A DNA stretch of 24,167 nt from an uncultured Eggerthella sp. (GCA_902464295.1 CABQIW010000029.1:1-24167), one strand, 5' to 3'. Shown: positions 8,055 through 16,309, counted from the first letter of the stretch. Notes: generated by a model from the letters alone, not told the origin. A program made the numbers and translations.

Positions 8055-9191
8055 ATGAAAGACCAAACGACATCAAAACTCTGGCTGCGCTTGAGCGTCT
8101 GCATCTGCGCGATCGCACTCGTTTTCGCAGCTGCCGTGCTCACCGGATGCAGCTCGAACGAATCTAGCTCAAACTCGAATGCGGAAGGCCAAACCATCAC
8201 CGACATGCGCGGCCGTAGCGTGGAGATCCCGGCGAACCTCGAACGCATCGTTGCCGTTGGTTGCGCGCTGCGCCCTGTGTGCTACTTGCAAGCTGAAGAT
8301 ATGGTGGTCGGCGTCGAAGCTTCCGAGCAAGAAGATAATGTGAGCTGCGCGTACCGTCACGTGAATCACGATCTGTTCGCCAGCCTACCCGTTATCGGCG
8401 ATGGTGGCTCGAGCGGCGTGACCATCAATGAAGAGGCGCTCATGGAGGCCGCTCCCCAGCTCGTTATCTGCGACAGCCTTTCTGCCGATGAGGCCGACAA
8501 CCTGCAACAGAAGACCGGCATTCCCTTCGTCTGCCTCGATCAGCCCGAAACCGTGTTCGACGACAAGTATTACAACAACCTCGAGCTGCTCGGCAAAGTG
8601 CTTGGTAAAGAAGAGCGCGCTGCCGATGTGGTGAACTACATCAAAGATATCAACAACGATCTTGAACAGCGCAGCGCTGCCTCAAAAAACGCGAACAACA
8701 ACACCGCCTACGCAGCTGGCATCAGCTTCCGTGGCGGTCATGGCTTCGATGGTACGGAAGCGAACTTCCAGCCCTTCGTGGCGTGCAATATCGACAACGT
8801 TGCCGATGGCCACGAATCGGATGGTGCCTTCACGATCGACCTCGAAACCGTTTCAGCGGCTCAGCCCGACTACATCTTCATGGAATGCGGCAACCTGCCT
8901 CTCATCAAGGAGAACTACAGCACCAACCCTGCTTACTATCAGGCGCTGAAGGCGGTGCAAGATGGCCATACGTATTCGCTCATCTCCTATCGCTTCTATT
9001 CGACCAATGTCGAGCTCGCGCTCGCGAACTGCTACCAAGTTGGCGCGATGGTCTACCCCGACAGCTTCTCAGATGTGAACCCGACCGAAAAGCTCGACGA
9101 GATCTCTGAGTTCTTCCTCGGCGAAAAGCTCTCGAGCGATCTTGCCGCCGAAGGCTACAAGTTCGAACAGCTCAACATCGCAGAGCTTTAA
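8055..9191 (+). CDS. Lipoprotein metal (chelate) ABC-transporter substrate-binding protein, FepB/BtuF-like
   Basis: The 378-residue product has a lipoprotein signal: a hydrophobic stretch to about residue 29, then lipobox LTGC with Cys32, followed by a Ser/Asn-rich linker. The rest has the class III binding-protein layout, two lobes joined by a helix. The entry motif is TDMRGRSVEIPANLERIVAVG, followed by LMEAAPQLVICDS and SAAQPDYIFMECG. A GGHGFDGTEANF segment in the second lobe may take part in metal or chelate binding. It would deliver substrate to the FecCD-type permease encoded on the opposite strand about 3 kb away. The start ATG 8055 follows GAAAGG. Two tandem operators precede it. Nickel or cobalt is the favoured substrate by context, and iron or molybdate complexes are alternatives. 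Confidence 0.88.
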   Translation: MKDQTTSKLWLRLSVCICAIALVFAAAVLTGCSSNESSSNSNAEGQTITDMRGRSVEIPANLERIVAVGCALRPVCYLQAEDMVVGVEASEQEDNVSCAYRHVNHDLFASLPVIGDGGSSGVTINEEALMEAAPQLVICDSLSADEADNLQQKTGIPFVCLDQPETVFDDKYYNNLELLGKVLGKEERAADVVNYIKDINNDLEQRSAASKNANNNTAYAAGISFRGGHGFDGTEANFQPFVACNIDNVADGHESDGAFTIDLETVSAAQPDYIFMECGNLPLIKENYSTNPAYYQALKAVQDGHTYSLISYRFYSTNVELALANCYQVGAMVYPDSFSDVNPTEKLDEISEFFLGEKLSSDLAAEGYKFEQLNIAEL

Positions 9192-9292
9192 GCTTCCTTG
9201 AACCCTGAAAAAGGTGTCGAACGACCGGGTAGTTTGTCATCTCTGTCGTAGAATAGGCATGGATTCTCTCGATCAAAAGAAAGCAAACCAGG

Positions 9293-10096
9293 ATGAGTTT
9301 TTTCGATAGCTTAGAAGAATTGCAGGAGCGCTGGAGTGGATCTGCGGGCGGCTTTTCCCACGTAGAAGTATGGGACGAAGCCGCGGCAGGATATGCCGAA
9401 AAGCCCTTGCCTACCTTTGAGGACGACCCCTTCCTTGCCATGATGCAAGCGGAAGGTGCGCTCACGCCCGATGCACGCGTGCTCGATATCGGCTGCGGTG
9501 CGGGGCTTTACGGCATCGCGCTCGCTCCTCACGTTGCCGAAGTGGTCGGCTGCGATTTCTCGGAGAAGATGATCGAAGCGGCGCGCAACCGCGCTACCAC
9601 AGAAGGCTGTACGAATACTCAGTTCATCTGCGGAAACTTTGCCGACCTCACCTTCGATGAACCCTTCGACGTGGTCTTCGCGCATTTCACGCCCGCCATC
9701 AATAGCGCCACTGAGTTCCAGAAGATGGTCTCGCTCGCCCGCTCATGGTGCTTCATGGCATGCCCTACGCGCCGCCGAGATTTCGTGCTCGAAGAGGCGC
9801 GCCGTCTTGCAGGAGTGGAGCACGGCGACCCTGATCGTGATCGCAACTTCCTGTATGGCTTTGCCTATGCGTGGCTGCTGGGAAAAACCCCAACCGTCAT
9901 GCACTACGATGATGTTTGGCTTGACCAACGCACGCTCGAAGACGCTCAAACAGTCTACGCGAACCACTTGGTTGCACCCGATCTTTCCGCGGAACAGAAA
10001 GCGATCGTTCAAGACTATCTCGCACAGATCGCTGAAGAAGGAACGGTCTACGAACGCATCGAGACCACGATCGCCATGTTAGGGTTCAGGATTTAG
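9293..10096 (+). CDS. Class I SAM-dependent methyltransferase
   Basis: The 267-residue product has a Rossmann-type methyltransferase core: SAM-binding motif I VLDIGCGAGLYG (residues 63-74), an acidic residue at the end of strand 2 (VVGCDFSEKMIEAA), and motif IV-like FDVVFAHFTPAI. The C-terminal third is helical and of unknown role. It lies 101 bp after the substrate-binding protein on the same strand, with no clear terminator between, and converges on the ATPase gene. The start at 9293 has only a weak, very close AGG, so an alternative downstream start is possible. The substrate is unknown. A role in making or modifying a metal ligand is a guess from position only. Confidence 0.85.
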   Translation: MSFFDSLEELQERWSGSAGGFSHVEVWDEAAAGYAEKPLPTFEDDPFLAMMQAEGALTPDARVLDIGCGAGLYGIALAPHVAEVVGCDFSEKMIEAARNRATTEGCTNTQFICGNFADLTFDEPFDVVFAHFTPAINSATEFQKMVSLARSWCFMACPTRRRDFVLEEARRLAGVEHGDPDRDRNFLYGFAYAWLLGKTPTVMHYDDVWLDQRTLEDAQTVYANHLVAPDLSAEQKAIVQDYLAQIAEEGTVYERIETTIAMLGFRI

Positions 10097-10227
10097 GTAA
10101 GTGAAACAATAGAGCCGCCCCAGCAAAAGGAAACGGCTCACACTGTAATCTTTGCAGCCGTGTCCAATGCCGAGGGCGACCGCTTGTCTGTCATTTTAGC
10201 AAATTCATGCTACGAACTTCAAGGTTC

Positions 10228-11292
10228 CTACGCAGGCACGGCAACTGGAACGCCATCGACCTCAACGATCTTGAACGGCGTACCATACGTTTGTGTGAGT
10301 GCTTCGCCGGTAACCACCGAGCGATCCCCCGCCGCCACCACTTCGCCATCGCGCACGAGCATGAAATGATCGCAGAAGCGCAGCGCGAGATTCACATCAT
10401 GGAGCACGAGCACAGAAGCCAGTCCCGCTTCGTGCGTCACGCGCCGCACCACCTCAAGCACCTCAAGCTGGTTCTTCGGATCGAGCGCGCTGGTAGGTTC
10501 ATCCAGGATAAGGATGTGCGGCTCCTGCGCCAAGGCGCGCGCGATGAACACCTTTTGGCGTTCGCCACCCGATAGTTCGTCGCAAAAACGTGTGGCAAAC
10601 TGCTCCAATTCAAGATCGACGAGCGCCCGAGAAACAACCTCGCGATCGATCGGACGCACGGCCCATGAAATATGCGGCTTACGCCCAAGCAGAACCTCAT
10701 CGTAAACCGAAAGATGCGGTACGGTTTGCTGTTGCGCAACATAGGCGATACGTCGAGCCATCTCCTTACGCGAAAGTGCACTCGCATCCTCCCCATCGAT
10801 GAGCACACTTCCCGCCGTTGGCTTGGTGATACCTGCCAGCAGATCGAGCAACGTGGACTTGCCTGCTCCGTTGTTGCCAAGGATCGCAAGCATCGAACCC
10901 GGATGAGCATGGAACGACAGACCGCTGAACACCGAATGCTCCTGGTGCGGATACGCATAGGCGAGGTCGCACGCCTCGAGCGGCGGCTTGATGGAAGTGG
11001 TGGTCGCGTGCGAATGCTCGGGGATCGCACCGGGGGCATGCGCTTCGCTCCCCTGGTCGAACGCGATCTCATCATGGCTGGTAGCCGCATGCTCATGCGC
11101 CACATCACCACCAGGGTGCGTGTGGTAGTGGCTGTGCACCGTGCCATCGGCATGCTCGTGCACGTGCGCATGCGTTACCGGTGCCGAAGATTCGCTGTTC
11201 GTTGGTGACATCGGGGTCTCATCGCCTATTTCCAGCGCCGAAGATTCGGCGGCTGCATCGCGCACGCGCTTCTGTTCGTTCGTTTCACTCAT
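10228..11292 (-). CDS. ABC transporter ATPase of FepC type with histidine-rich N-terminal extension
   Basis: The 354-residue product energises the adjacent FecCD permease. The ATPase domain begins near residue 103. It has Walker A GNNGAGKST (139-147), Q-loop around AQQQT, signature LSGGERQ (240-246), Walker B ILILDEP and switch His298 (LHDVNLA). Ahead of it is an extension of about 100 residues. Within residues 41-95 this contains 14 histidines (THAHVHEHADG, HSHYHTHP and further pairs), typical of metal-storage or metal-sensing stretches in nickel, cobalt and zinc proteins. Its ATG overlaps the permease stop as ATGA, which fixes the start at 11292 and implies translational coupling. The open frame runs further upstream to 11721, but that part lies inside the permease gene. 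Confidence 0.92.
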   Translation of the reverse strand: MSETNEQKRVRDAAAESSALEIGDETPMSPTNSESSAPVTHAHVHEHADGTVHSHYHTHPGGDVAHEHAATSHDEIAFDQGSEAHAPGAIPEHSHATTTSIKPPLEACDLAYAYPHQEHSVFSGLSFHAHPGSMLAILGNNGAGKSTLLDLLAGITKPTAGSVLIDGEDASALSRKEMARRIAYVAQQQTVPHLSVYDEVLLGRKPHISWAVRPIDREVVSRALVDLELEQFATRFCDELSGGERQKVFIARALAQEPHILILDEPTSALDPKNQLEVLEVVRRVTHEAGLASVLVLHDVNLALRFCDHFMLVRDGEVVAAGDRSVVTGEALTQTYGTPFKIVEVDGVPVAVPA

Positions 11293-12383
11293 GCCTGCCT
11301 CCGATATCCGCGATAGAGCAGGTAGAGGAAGAGCGGCGCACCCAGAAACGAGGTGATCGCGCCGATCGGCAAGATGATAGGCGAGATGATCATACGCGCC
11401 ACCAGATCGCTCGCAAGCATGATGATCGCACCGAGCACCAGCGATGCCGGCAGCAGATAGCGATAATCGTTGCCGATGAAACGGCGTGCGATGTGCGGCG
11501 CTATCAGACCGATGAAGTTGATCAAGCCCACGAAGGAAACCATAGCCGCCGCCATGATCGAAGCGAACAGCACGCCCAAAACACGCACGCGATCCACGCT
11601 CACGCCCAAGCCTCCGGCCACATGACCGCCGTTTTGCAGCGCATTGTAATTCCAGCGATTGAAGATGAAGTAGACCGTGCACACGAGCCCCACCACGAAC
11701 ATGAAGCCCATCTGGCTCCACGTTGCACGGGAAAGATCGCCGAACTGCCAGAACATGACCTTTGTGAGCTCAACATCGTCGGCAAAGTATTGGATGATGG
11801 TCGAAGCACCTGCGAAAAGAGCAGAGAGTGCCACGCCAACCAAGATGATGCTTTCCGGGCGCAGCAGGCCCAAGCGCGAAAAGGCGAGCACGACCAAGCT
11901 CGATATCATGGCACCTGCGAAGGCGAAGAGCGCGGTCATACCCATGTTCACGCTAGCACTCGAACCAGTGATGGCGGGAACCACCATGAGGATCGCGAAC
12001 GTGGCGCCGAAGCCTGCACCTTGCGAGATGCCCACCGTGGAAGCTGAGGCGAGCGGGTTTTCGAGCACGCTTTGCAGCACCGCGCCTGCAATGGCAAGCC
12101 CCGCGCCCGAGATTATGGCACACACGACGCGCGGCAGACGGATGCCTTGCACAGCCGCGATATCGCTTGCGCTCCCCTGGCCGAACAGCGCTGCGATGCT
12201 GGTGGGAATATCGATGGCCGATGCACCACAAGCGAGCTCGATCGCCGCAACCACCAGAAGCACCACCACCATAGCGAAGATCGCCACCACATTGCGGCGT
12301 TCGATGCGCTTCCGTTCTTGCGTGATGGCATGCGCAGCAGTATCGCGCGCTTCCGCGAGCACCTGTGTCGAGCAGGCCCGCAT
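11289..12383 (-). CDS. FecCD/BtuC-type ABC transporter permease
   Basis: The membrane permease of a metal-chelate importer has 364 residues from ATG 12383, which follows CAGGAG at about 7 bases. A GTG at 12434 just after the upstream stop would add 17 residues and cannot be excluded. The sequence has about ten hydrophobic segments, beginning NVVAIFAMVVVLLVVAAIELA. It carries family landmarks: RLPRVVCAIISGAGLAIAGA, LASASTVGISQGAGFGA, VSFVGLINFIGLIAPHIAR and a C-terminal YRGYRRQA. The GLIAPHIAR region is the usual contact loop to the ATPase. The gene sits between the FmdE-like gene and the ATPase, overlapping the latter by 4 bases, so the three form one - strand operon. Confidence 0.93.
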   Translation of the reverse strand: MRACSTQVLAEARDTAAHAITQERKRIERRNVVAIFAMVVVLLVVAAIELACGASAIDIPTSIAALFGQGSASDIAAVQGIRLPRVVCAIISGAGLAIAGAVLQSVLENPLASASTVGISQGAGFGATFAILMVVPAITGSSASVNMGMTALFAFAGAMISSLVVLAFSRLGLLRPESIILVGVALSALFAGASTIIQYFADDVELTKVMFWQFGDLSRATWSQMGFMFVVGLVCTVYFIFNRWNYNALQNGGHVAGGLGVSVDRVRVLGVLFASIMAAAMVSFVGLINFIGLIAPHIARRFIGNDYRYLLPASLVLGAIIMLASDLVARMIISPIILPIGAITSFLGAPLFLYLLYRGYRRQA

Positions 12384-12438
12384 CGAGCGCTCCTGCTGAT
12401 CGTGGAACTCAGGATTGTTCGCAGCTTTGCTCACGCGT

Positions 12439-12996
12439 TTAGAATCCTTCGCGCTCGTAGGCACTATAGCAATCGAGACAGACCGGCTTGCCGTCTTGCA
12501 AGCGCAGGCCATATTCAGCAGTGTATTCGCCACACGCCGCACAGTGCTCCGAAGCGAAATGACGCGCTGGTTCAGGCAGCTCGATGCGAGGTTCCAGAAT
12601 CTCGAACAGGTCCGTATAAGACGTGTTCAGCAGGTAGTTCTGATATTCATCGCGGCTCATCCCCTCGCCCGCTTCGCTCTTCAAGAAGAGCCTAACCGCT
12701 TTAGCTGCACCACCGTTTTCATCGCGCACGAAGAAGGTGAACGCCATCTTGCCGCGCAGACGCGGAATGAGATTCGCCTTGCCATACGTGCAGCCGAGCA
12801 AGCATTGGATAGCATCAACACAGCAGGCATCGTTCTCAGTCACGCATACCAGCTCCTCATCGATGGCTGGCAGCTGAGTATCATCAAGCCCCAATTCAGC
12901 GATCGCACCCTCCACTGCCTTGAAGCCGATCGCAAGCCCCGGGCATTTGTGCCCATGAAATGCGGATGCTTTCTCCCAGTAATTCAACGAGAGCAT
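12439..12996 (-). CDS. FmdE-like protein with C-terminal zinc ribbon
   Basis: The 185-residue product resembles the FmdE family, named after a protein of the archaeal molybdenum formylmethanofuran dehydrogenase operon. The N-terminal domain has FHGHKCPGLAIGFKA (His14, His16, Cys18). It also has a cysteine-rich centre NDACCVDAIQCLLGCTYGKANL. A four-cysteine ribbon closes the protein: Cys152-x2-Cys155 and Cys173-x2-Cys176. The biochemical role of the family is not settled. Bacterial members often sit beside FecCD-type transporters, which fits here and suggests a metal-binding or metal-delivery role. The start ATG 12996 follows AAGGAGA. A third copy of the TGTTAC-N13-GTAACA repeat covers this ribosome site and the start codon. 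It is first gene of the operon with the permease and the His-rich ATPase. Confidence 0.88.
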   Translation of the reverse strand: MLSLNYWEKASAFHGHKCPGLAIGFKAVEGAIAELGLDDTQLPAIDEELVCVTENDACCVDAIQCLLGCTYGKANLIPRLRGKMAFTFFVRDENGGAAKAVRLFLKSEAGEGMSRDEYQNYLLNTSYTDLFEILEPRIELPEPARHFASEHCAACGEYTAEYGLRLQDGKPVCLDCYSAYEREGF

Positions 12997-13020
12997 GTTA
13001 TTCTCCTTAAATTCGTAACA
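12996..13020. promoter_or_regulatory. Operator copy 3, TGTTAT-N13-GTAACA, at the FmdE-like gene start
   Basis: The spacing matches the two copies at 7973-8022, with one arm mismatch (TGTTAT instead of TGTTAC). Read on the gene strand it is TGTTAC-N13-ATAACA, begins TGTTACGAATT like copy 2, and ends on the first base of the start codon. A possible -10 (TAGGAT on the - strand, 13027-13032) would put the transcription start at the edge of this site. Confidence 0.65.
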
Positions 13021-13175
13021 CCACCTATCCTACCCGATTCGCCGGCTCGTCCAGCGCTATCCTCGGCAGGCGGCAACGCTTAATTAACAAATATATGTTC
13101 ATATGGTGTTCCAGACAGCACCTGTTCTATGCTCTGGGTGGTACGTAATTCACGAATGCGGGAGAAGGGGGCGTT

Positions 13176-14714
13176 GTGAACAAGCGTACGAAGATCATTG
13201 GCACGCTCGGCCCAGCCACCGAATCGGAAACCACCATTCACGCCATGATCGTGGCAGGCATGGATCTTGCGCGCCTCAATTTCTCTCACGGAACACATGA
13301 AGAGCATCGCACGCATATCGACAATCTAAAAAAGGTGCGTGAAGAGCTCGACCTTCCCATTGGCATCATCCTCGACACGAAAGGTCCCTGCGTTCGCACG
13401 GGCCTCCTTCAAAACGAGGGACCGGTGAAACTCTACGCTGGTAAACAGCTCGTCCTTATCGAAGAAGACGTACCCGGCACCGCTGCGCGCATCCATCAAA
13501 CCTTCCCTGGTTTGCACGAATACGTCCAGACCGGCTCCACCATTCTGCTCGATGATGGCCTGATCGAACTTGCGGTCGACAAAGTTGATGGCACTGATAT
13601 CCTCTGCACCGTTCAGAATCCCGGCACGCTCGGACAGCGCAAGCAGCTGAATATCCCTGATGTCACCATTCCGCTCCCGATCATCACCGAACAAGATGAG
13701 CGCGACCTGCGCTTCGGTATCGAAATGGGGGTCGATTACATCGCCGCCTCATTCGTGCGCAACGCTGAAGACGTGCGCGCGATCCGAACCTTCCTCGATA
13801 AGAACGGCGGCACGAACATCGATATCATGTCGAAGATCGAGAACGCTCAGGCAGTCGAGAACATCGACGAGATCATCGAGGCTTCGGATGCCATCATGGT
13901 CGCTCGTGGCGATCTAGGCGTAGAGGTCGATCCAGCATCGGTGCCCCACCTGCAGAAGAAGATCGTGAAGGCCTGCAACCGCGCATTCTGCCCCGTGGTC
14001 ATCGCGACTCACATGCTCGATTCGATGATCCATCACCCCCACCCCACACGCGCGGAGGTGGCCGATGTGGCGAATGCCATCTACGACGGAGCCGATGCGG
14101 TCATGCTCTCCGGTGAAACTGCCATCGGCACCTATCCGCAGCTCGCGGTGCAGACCATGGCACGCATTGCAGAAGCGAGCGAACCTTACCTCTTGGCAGA
14201 GCATCCTGTTCCGAGTCGCTCCGAGAAGCACGCGCGCGTTTCTCCCATGATCGCGTACGCCGCCGCTGCCACTGCAGAAAGCCTTGAAGCGCGCGGCATC
14301 GTCACGCCTACGCTCACTGGACGCACGCCGCGTCTCGTATCAGCCTTCCGCCCGAAGGTTCCGATCTTCGCGGTCACCTCCACCGAAGAAGTAGCCCGTA
14401 AGCTCAGCCTCTGCTGGGGCGTGCGCGCGATCTGCGGCAAGAATCAGGGCGACCCCGCGCAGGTGCTCTCTTCGAGCCAGCAAGCCGTGGTCGATGCGTA
14501 CCTCATGAATCCGGGCGATATCGCGGTCTTCACCCTGGGTGACCGCCGCACCTCACCTGAAGCAAGCAACCTTGCCGTTGGTTCATCACAGCGCATCGTG
14601 CACGCCACCAACGTGCTCGAGGTCGTACAAGTAAAAGCAACACCCTCCGCTGGTGCGCACTGCGACACGAACGAAAAACCCAGCTCTTGCCAGGAAAGCG
14701 GGGTGGCGCGCTAA
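13176..14714 (+). CDS. pyk: Pyruvate kinase, first gene of the rhamnose cluster
   Basis: Pyruvate kinase converts phosphoenolpyruvate and ADP to pyruvate and ATP. The start is GTG 13176 after GGGAGAAGGGGG. Landmarks are RTKIIGTLGPATES at the N-terminus, LARLNFSHGTHEEH, and the active-site stretch IMSKIENAQAVENIDEI with catalytic Lys220. Further on are MVARGDLGVE and the ADAVMLSGETAIGTYP segment. The C-terminal domain is present. At 512 residues it is about 35-40 longer than the usual 470-475. The extra part is a C-terminal tail with two cysteines and no recognisable domain. Its stop overlaps the start of the rhamnulokinase gene as TAATG, so the two are translationally coupled. I cannot tell whether this is the only pyruvate kinase of the genome. 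Confidence 0.95.
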   Translation: MNKRTKIIGTLGPATESETTIHAMIVAGMDLARLNFSHGTHEEHRTHIDNLKKVREELDLPIGIILDTKGPCVRTGLLQNEGPVKLYAGKQLVLIEEDVPGTAARIHQTFPGLHEYVQTGSTILLDDGLIELAVDKVDGTDILCTVQNPGTLGQRKQLNIPDVTIPLPIITEQDERDLRFGIEMGVDYIAASFVRNAEDVRAIRTFLDKNGGTNIDIMSKIENAQAVENIDEIIEASDAIMVARGDLGVEVDPASVPHLQKKIVKACNRAFCPVVIATHMLDSMIHHPHPTRAEVADVANAIYDGADAVMLSGETAIGTYPQLAVQTMARIAEASEPYLLAEHPVPSRSEKHARVSPMIAYAAAATAESLEARGIVTPTLTGRTPRLVSAFRPKVPIFAVTSTEEVARKLSLCWGVRAICGKNQGDPAQVLSSSQQAVVDAYLMNPGDIAVFTLGDRRTSPEASNLAVGSSQRIVHATNVLEVVQVKATPSAGAHCDTNEKPSSCQESGVAR

Positions 14715-16309
14715 TGGAAGCACCCTTGAACACGAACTGCTATGCCGCCATCGATATCGGAGCGTCTTCAGGACGCGTGGTTATTGGCTGGATCGACGAA
14801 GCCGGCCACATCCAACTTGCTGAAGTTCACCGCTTCGACAACATCCAAAAACGCATCGACGGCCATGATTGCTGGGACATCGAGATGCTCTTCGACGAAG
14901 TGGTGGCAGGGCTTGCCGCCGCGCGCAAGGCAGGCTTCGAGCCGAAAACGCTCGGCATCGACACCTGGGGCGTGGATTTCGTGCTGCTCGATGCAAAGGA
15001 GCAGCTCATCGGCAATGCGGTGGCGTACCGCGACGAACGCACGCAGGGCATCTACCCGTTGGCGGATGCCATCATGAATCCCACAGAGGTCTACCAGCGC
15101 ACGGGCATCCAGCGCCAACCGTTCAACACGCTCTACCAGCTGCTTGCCTTGAAGCGCGATAACCCCGAACAGCTCGAAGCGGCCGAGCATTTCCTCATGA
15201 TTCCCGACTATCTCGCCTTCTTGCTCACCGGCAATATGGCCAACGAATACACGAATGCCTCTACCACCTCGCTCTTGAACGCGCGCGCGAAAGACTGGGA
15301 CCAGAAGATCCTCGAAACGTTCGATATCCCTGCGCACATCTTCAAGGACGTGGTCATGGCTGGCACCGAACTCGGCACGGTGAAACCCGAGATCGCAGCC
15401 GCCATCGGCTACATGCCCCGTGTGATCGTGCCCGCAACGCACGATACGGGCAGCGCTTATCTTGCCGTGCCCGCGCGCGATGACGACGCGGTCTTCCTCT
15501 CGTCGGGCACTTGGAGCTTGCTCGGCATCGAGAACCAAGGACCCATCACTTCAGCCGCCTCTCGCCTCCAGAACTTCACGAACGAAGGCGGCTACCAGGG
15601 GCGGTTCCGCTTCCTGAAGAACATCATGGGGCTCTGGATGATCCAATCGATCCGTCGCGAGCTCAATGGCGTTTCCTACGTTGAAGGCAAAGAAGGCAGC
15701 GCCAGCGAAACGAAGCCGCACGAAGCGCATGCGCAAGATGCCAGCGCACCCGCGACCGATGCACCTGCAGCCGACATCGCCACCAAGCACTACGAGCTCG
15801 AGGTAGAGCCCACGCTCGAAAAGGGCCAGGTAGGTTTTGCCGACCTGATCGAAGTTGCCCGCGCCGCCGAGCCGTTCTCCACCACGATCAACGTGAACGA
15901 CGACCGTCTGCTCGCACCCGATTCGATGATCGACGAAGTCTGCCGTGCATGCGAGCGCAGCGGGCAAGACGTGCCGCGCACTATCGGCGAGCTCATGCGC
16001 TGCGTGTATCTTTCGCTCGCTCAGTGCTATGCGCATTCGATCGCGGATCTGGAAGTGCTCACTGGCCGCACGTTCACTTCGCTCAATGTGGTGGGCGGCG
16101 GCAGTCAAGATGGGTATCTCTCCGAACTCACCACGCGTGCATGCGGCATCCCGCTCTACGCTGGCCCCACCGAAGGAACCGCGCTCGGCAATCTGGCAGT
16201 GCAGATGATCGCCGATGGTGTCTTCGATAATGTGGCCGATCTGCGTACGAACATCGCCGAATCGTTCAACGTGATCGAATACCGCGCGAACGAAGAGCAG
16301 ATCGAGTGA
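14714..16309 (+). CDS. rhaB: Rhamnulokinase with an Ala-rich insertion
   Basis: This FGGY-family sugar kinase phosphorylates L-rhamnulose to L-rhamnulose 1-phosphate. Evidence is the N-terminal AAIDIGASSGRVVIG phosphate-binding strand, TLGIDTWGVDFVLLD, AYRDERT, GIQRQPFNTLYQL, LMIPDYLAFLLTG, ATHDTGSAYLAVP with the probable catalytic base Asp244, LSSGTWSLLG and the C-terminal NVVGGGSQDG. The start is ATG 14714, overlapping the pyk stop. The frame extends to 14687 without a ribosome site. The length is 531 residues against about 485-490. The difference is an Ala/Glu/Thr-rich hydrophilic insertion at about residues 321-372 (SASETKPHEAHAQDASAPAT), most likely a surface loop. Neighbouring genes supply the rest of the pathway. 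Confidence 0.94.
   Translation: MEAPLNTNCYAAIDIGASSGRVVIGWIDEAGHIQLAEVHRFDNIQKRIDGHDCWDIEMLFDEVVAGLAAARKAGFEPKTLGIDTWGVDFVLLDAKEQLIGNAVAYRDERTQGIYPLADAIMNPTEVYQRTGIQRQPFNTLYQLLALKRDNPEQLEAAEHFLMIPDYLAFLLTGNMANEYTNASTTSLLNARAKDWDQKILETFDIPAHIFKDVVMAGTELGTVKPEIAAAIGYMPRVIVPATHDTGSAYLAVPARDDDAVFLSSGTWSLLGIENQGPITSAASRLQNFTNEGGYQGRFRFLKNIMGLWMIQSIRRELNGVSYVEGKEGSASETKPHEAHAQDASAPATDAPAADIATKHYELEVEPTLEKGQVGFADLIEVARAAEPFSTTINVNDDRLLAPDSMIDEVCRACERSGQDVPRTIGELMRCVYLSLAQCYAHSIADLEVLTGRTFTSLNVVGGGSQDGYLSELTTRACGIPLYAGPTEGTALGNLAVQMIADGVFDNVADLRTNIAESFNVIEYRANEEQIE

Noticed and set aside
10112..10139. Hairpin GAGCCG...CGGCTC between the converging methyltransferase and ATPase genes
   Set aside because: Only 6 bp of stem with a 16-base loop and no T-tract. 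Too weak to list as a terminator, though its position would suit one.
11293..11721. N-terminal extension of the ABC ATPase frame
   Set aside because: It lies wholly inside the permease gene in another frame. The ATGA overlap at 11289-11292 gives a natural start.
12384..12542. Longer permease start at ATG 12542
   Set aside because: It would overlap about 100 bases of the FmdE-like gene and add a Cys/Ser-rich stretch unlike the family. ATG 12383 has AGGAG at proper spacing. GTG 12434 remains a minor alternative.
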